DNA from: DAOTTW01 sp034437615
GTDB lineage: Bacteria; Chloroflexota; Anaerolineae; Aggregatilineales; Phototrophicaceae
Direction of reading: 5' to 3'
Assembly (NCBI GenBank): GCA_034437615.1
Contig: DAOTTW010000034.1
Coordinates: 1-13,460, forward strand
Length of the DNA: 13,460 nt
In this document: piece after piece, positions 13,455 through 13,460 of the stretch
How the letters are laid out: each line of letters opens with the position of its first letter
How positions within the stretch are numbered: the first letter of the stretch is position 1
The notes under the pieces: model-generated
Told to the model about the DNA's origin: nothing
The model's database searches: none
What the model saw: the letters and a program-made list of their open reading frames with translations, nothing else
Made by a program: the position numbers and the translations under genes

Positions 13455-13460
13455 CAAACC

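Noticed and set aside
13378..13460. CRISPR array or start of one
   Set aside because: The repeats are inverted hairpins of unequal sequence with no regular spacers.

Overview
The window holds essentially one gene: a giant secreted protein of at least 4,424 residues on the + strand (bases 17-13291), followed by a strong terminator and a short palindrome-rich spacer. No other gene is supported on either strand; the sizeable antisense frames run inside this one coding region and look like by-products of its codon use. The host is probably a Chloroflexota bacterium of the Anaerolineae type. This is an inference from three things: the moderately high GC content, the S8-like domain with a beta insert followed by a choice-of-anchor-Q type beta-helix, and the spacer palindromes of the form GTAGGGACACGG...CCGTGTCC, which resemble dispersed repeats I associate with that phylum.

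Layout of the protein (residues counted from the ATG at base 17). A signal peptide is followed by a Thr/Glu/Pro/Ala-rich linker and a jelly-roll domain (about 107-280). Next come a subtilase-propeptide-like segment (about 339-450) and a complete S8 subtilase-like fold (about 453-906) in which Asp, His and Ser of the triad are all replaced, so it looks like a pseudoprotease. A right-handed beta-helix ending in DIGAFEY (about 921-1481) and an Ig/cadherin-like stretch (about 1483-1743) follow. The rest, about 2,680 residues, is an unbroken array of 17 beta-sandwich modules of about 125-195 residues.

The module array is the most striking part. Modules alternate between two types (with and without an FxFxGTGF motif), and nearly all carry a Cys pair. 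On top of this, modules 1-8 match modules 9-16 in order, with a displacement of about 3.55-3.84 kb, and module 17 is the first of a third round. The array therefore appears to have grown by duplication of an eight-module block of roughly 1,200-1,280 residues. No C-terminal anchor or sorting motif is visible.

Taken together, this looks like a giant non-catalytic extracellular or cell-surface protein (adhesin, binding scaffold or sheath component) in which an inactivated protease fold is kept as a structural or binding unit. Function and ligand are unknown. The true start codon is probably just upstream of the window, since the frame is open to base 2 and the in-frame residues there supply the positive charge a signal peptide needs.
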